From: Candidatus Atribacteria bacterium
Lineage (GTDB): Bacteria > Bipolaricaulota > Bipolaricaulia > UBA7950 > UBA9294
DNA length: 15,965 nt
NCBI GenBank assembly: GCA_004525685.1
Contig: SPBW01000033.1
Coordinates: 1 to 15,965, forward strand
Direction: 5' to 3'
Shown here in pieces: positions 14,752 through 15,965 of this stretch. Each line of letters opens with the position of its first letter. Positions within the stretch are counted from its first letter, which is position 1. Below the pieces are notes generated by a model. The model was not told where the DNA came from, ran no database searches, and saw only the letters and a program-made list of their open reading frames with translations. The translations under genes were made by a program, and so were the position numbers.

Positions 14752-15965
14752 ATGAAGGCTTCGGACCTACGAACTCGCTATCTTGAGTTCTTTGAGGCGC
14801 GTGACCACAAGAGACTGCCGAGTTCGCCCTTGGTGCCCAACGATCCCACCCTGCTCTTCACCTCAGCGGGCATGGTGCAGTTCAAGGACTACTTCGCTGG
14901 GCGCGCGACCGCGCCGCACCCGCACGTCACGACGTGTCAGAAGTGTTTCCGCACGACGGACATTGAGAACGTCGGCAAGACGGCCTTTCATCAAACCTTC
15001 TTCGAGATGCTGGGGAACTTCTCCTTTGGCGGCTATTTCAAAGAGGGCGCCATCGACTTGGCATGGGAATTCCTTACTCGCGAGCTGTCGATCGACGCGT
15101 CCAAACTGTGGGTGTCTGTCTACCAGGATGACGATGAAGCCTATGACATCTGGCACGACGTTGTCGGCATTCCGCCTGAGCGGATCGTTCGCCTGGGCAA
15201 GAAGCACAATTGGTGGGGGCCTGTCGGAAACTCAGGGCCATGCGGGCCTGATTCCGAGATTCATTACGATACAGGCATCGAAAATGGATGCGGCCAGCCT
15301 GATTGCCAAGGCCCGGCTTGCGACTGCAATCGGTTCTCGGAGATTTGGAATCTCGTGTTCATGCAGTATGAAGCGCAGGAAGATGGGACGCTCGTCCCGC
15401 TTGAGAAGAAGAACATCGACACAGGCATGGGATTGGAACGCACGACCACCACGCTCCAGGGAGCGCAGACCAATTTCGAGACAGACCTCTTCCGTAGCGT
15501 TGTCGAAGCCATTGAAGCCGCCAGTCCCAAGACCTTGACCAAGGCGGACATGGTCTATCGCAACACGATCGCCGATCACGTACGAGCCGTTCTCTTCTTG
15601 CTGTCGGAGGGACTGATGCCGTCGAATGAACGTCAAGGATATGTCCTTCGCCGCATCCTGCGTCGCGCCATCCGCGCTGGCGAGCAGCTTGAGCTGGCTC
15701 CTGGGTCGCTGGCGACATTCATCGAACCGGTCATCGATACGATGGGCTCGATCTATCCCGAGATTGTCGAGTCGCGGGATCTGGCGCATCGATTGATTAC
15801 GCGCGAAGAAGAGACCTTCCGTCGCACCCTGCGTGATGGCGAGCGTCGATTGAACAAGGTGCTCGATGAGCTGACGTCGTCTGGCGAGGCGGTTCTGCCT
15901 GGCGATACCGCGTTTGAACTCAACGATACCTACGGCTTCCCGCTGGAGATGACCCAAGAGATCGC
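14752..15965 (+). CDS. alaS: Alanyl-tRNA synthetase, N-terminal part (cut by window end)
   Basis: The frame is open from ATG 14752 to the window end, giving 404 of an expected 870 or so residues. It charges tRNA-Ala with alanine. The class II catalytic core is complete: PTLLFTSAGMVQFKDYF, then CQKCFRTTDIENVGKTAFHQ, motif 2 TFFEMLGNFSFGGYF, NLVFMQYE and motif 3 NIDTGMGLERT. Four cysteines (180, 185, 190, 192) form a tight cluster before EIWNLVF; similar clusters occur in a subset of bacterial AlaRS and look like a metal site. The second half (LRRILRRAIR onward) belongs to the tRNA-recognition helices. The editing and C-Ala domains lie beyond the window. AAAGGAG six bases before ATG fixes the start. 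Confidence 0.96.
   Translation, partial: MKASDLRTRYLEFFEARDHKRLPSSPLVPNDPTLLFTSAGMVQFKDYFAGRATAPHPHVTTCQKCFRTTDIENVGKTAFHQTFFEMLGNFSFGGYFKEGAIDLAWEFLTRELSIDASKLWVSVYQDDDEAYDIWHDVVGIPPERIVRLGKKHNWWGPVGNSGPCGPDSEIHYDTGIENGCGQPDCQGPACDCNRFSEIWNLVFMQYEAQEDGTLVPLEKKNIDTGMGLERTTTTLQGAQTNFETDLFRSVVEAIEAASPKTLTKADMVYRNTIADHVRAVLFLLSEGLMPSNERQGYVLRRILRRAIRAGEQLELAPGSLATFIEPVIDTMGSIYPEIVESRDLAHRLITREEETFRRTLRDGERRLNKVLDELTSSGEAVLPGDTAFELNDTYGFPLEMTQEI

Noticed and set aside
14783..15538. 251-codon open frame on the + strand within alaS
   Set aside because: Out-of-frame shadow: the alaS frame is open through the whole region and has full family motifs, while this product is Ser/Arg-rich and featureless.

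Overview
The window is a gene-dense bacterial chromosome segment, mid-50s % GC by eye. It has no stretch over 300 bases without a gene, and I see no tRNA, rRNA, CRISPR array, insertion sequence or rho-independent terminator. The organism cannot be named from the sequence. Core genes (dcd, dnaE, eno, alaS, ftsB-like, yvcK) show it is bacterial. A large exported beta-helix/PKD/caspase protein and a membrane-anchored YvcK suggest a deep-branching or candidate lineage; Bipolaricaulota is only a guess.

Layout: (1) 1-159, + strand, C-terminal end of dCTP deaminase. (2) 226-1212, + strand, exported PDZ-domain protein. (3) 1245-5564, - strand, a 1439-residue exported chimera: signal peptide, right-handed beta-helix, beta-rich middle, three PKD domains, caspase-like (C14) domain with His/Cys dyad and EF-hand loop, fourth PKD, and a small C-terminal domain. 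(4) 5565-5703, a divergent control region with a perfect 10-bp inverted repeat between two outward promoters. (5) 5704-8216, + strand, an RNA end-repair/ligation operon: 2',3'-cyclic phosphodiesterase (ThpR), archease, RtcB ligase. (6) 8219-14623, - strand, a tight eno - ftsB/divIC-like - dnaE - yvcK operon linking glycolysis, division, replication and envelope-related control. (7) 14624-14751, a second divergent promoter region. (8) 14752 to the end, + strand, alaS, cut by the window edge.

The strand switches are tight: convergent at 1212/1245 and 8216/8219, divergent at 5564/5704 and 14623/14752. Several starts were moved inward from the longest frame on ribosome-binding-site, overlap or family evidence: PDZ protein to 226, caspase protein to 5564, rtcB to 6756, yvcK to 9544 and dnaE to a TTG at 12972.

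The most unusual parts are the exported caspase chimera and its control region. It appears to be transcribed leaderlessly, divergently from the RNA-repair operon. DnaE keeps a complete set of PHP metal ligands, which suggests built-in proofreading.
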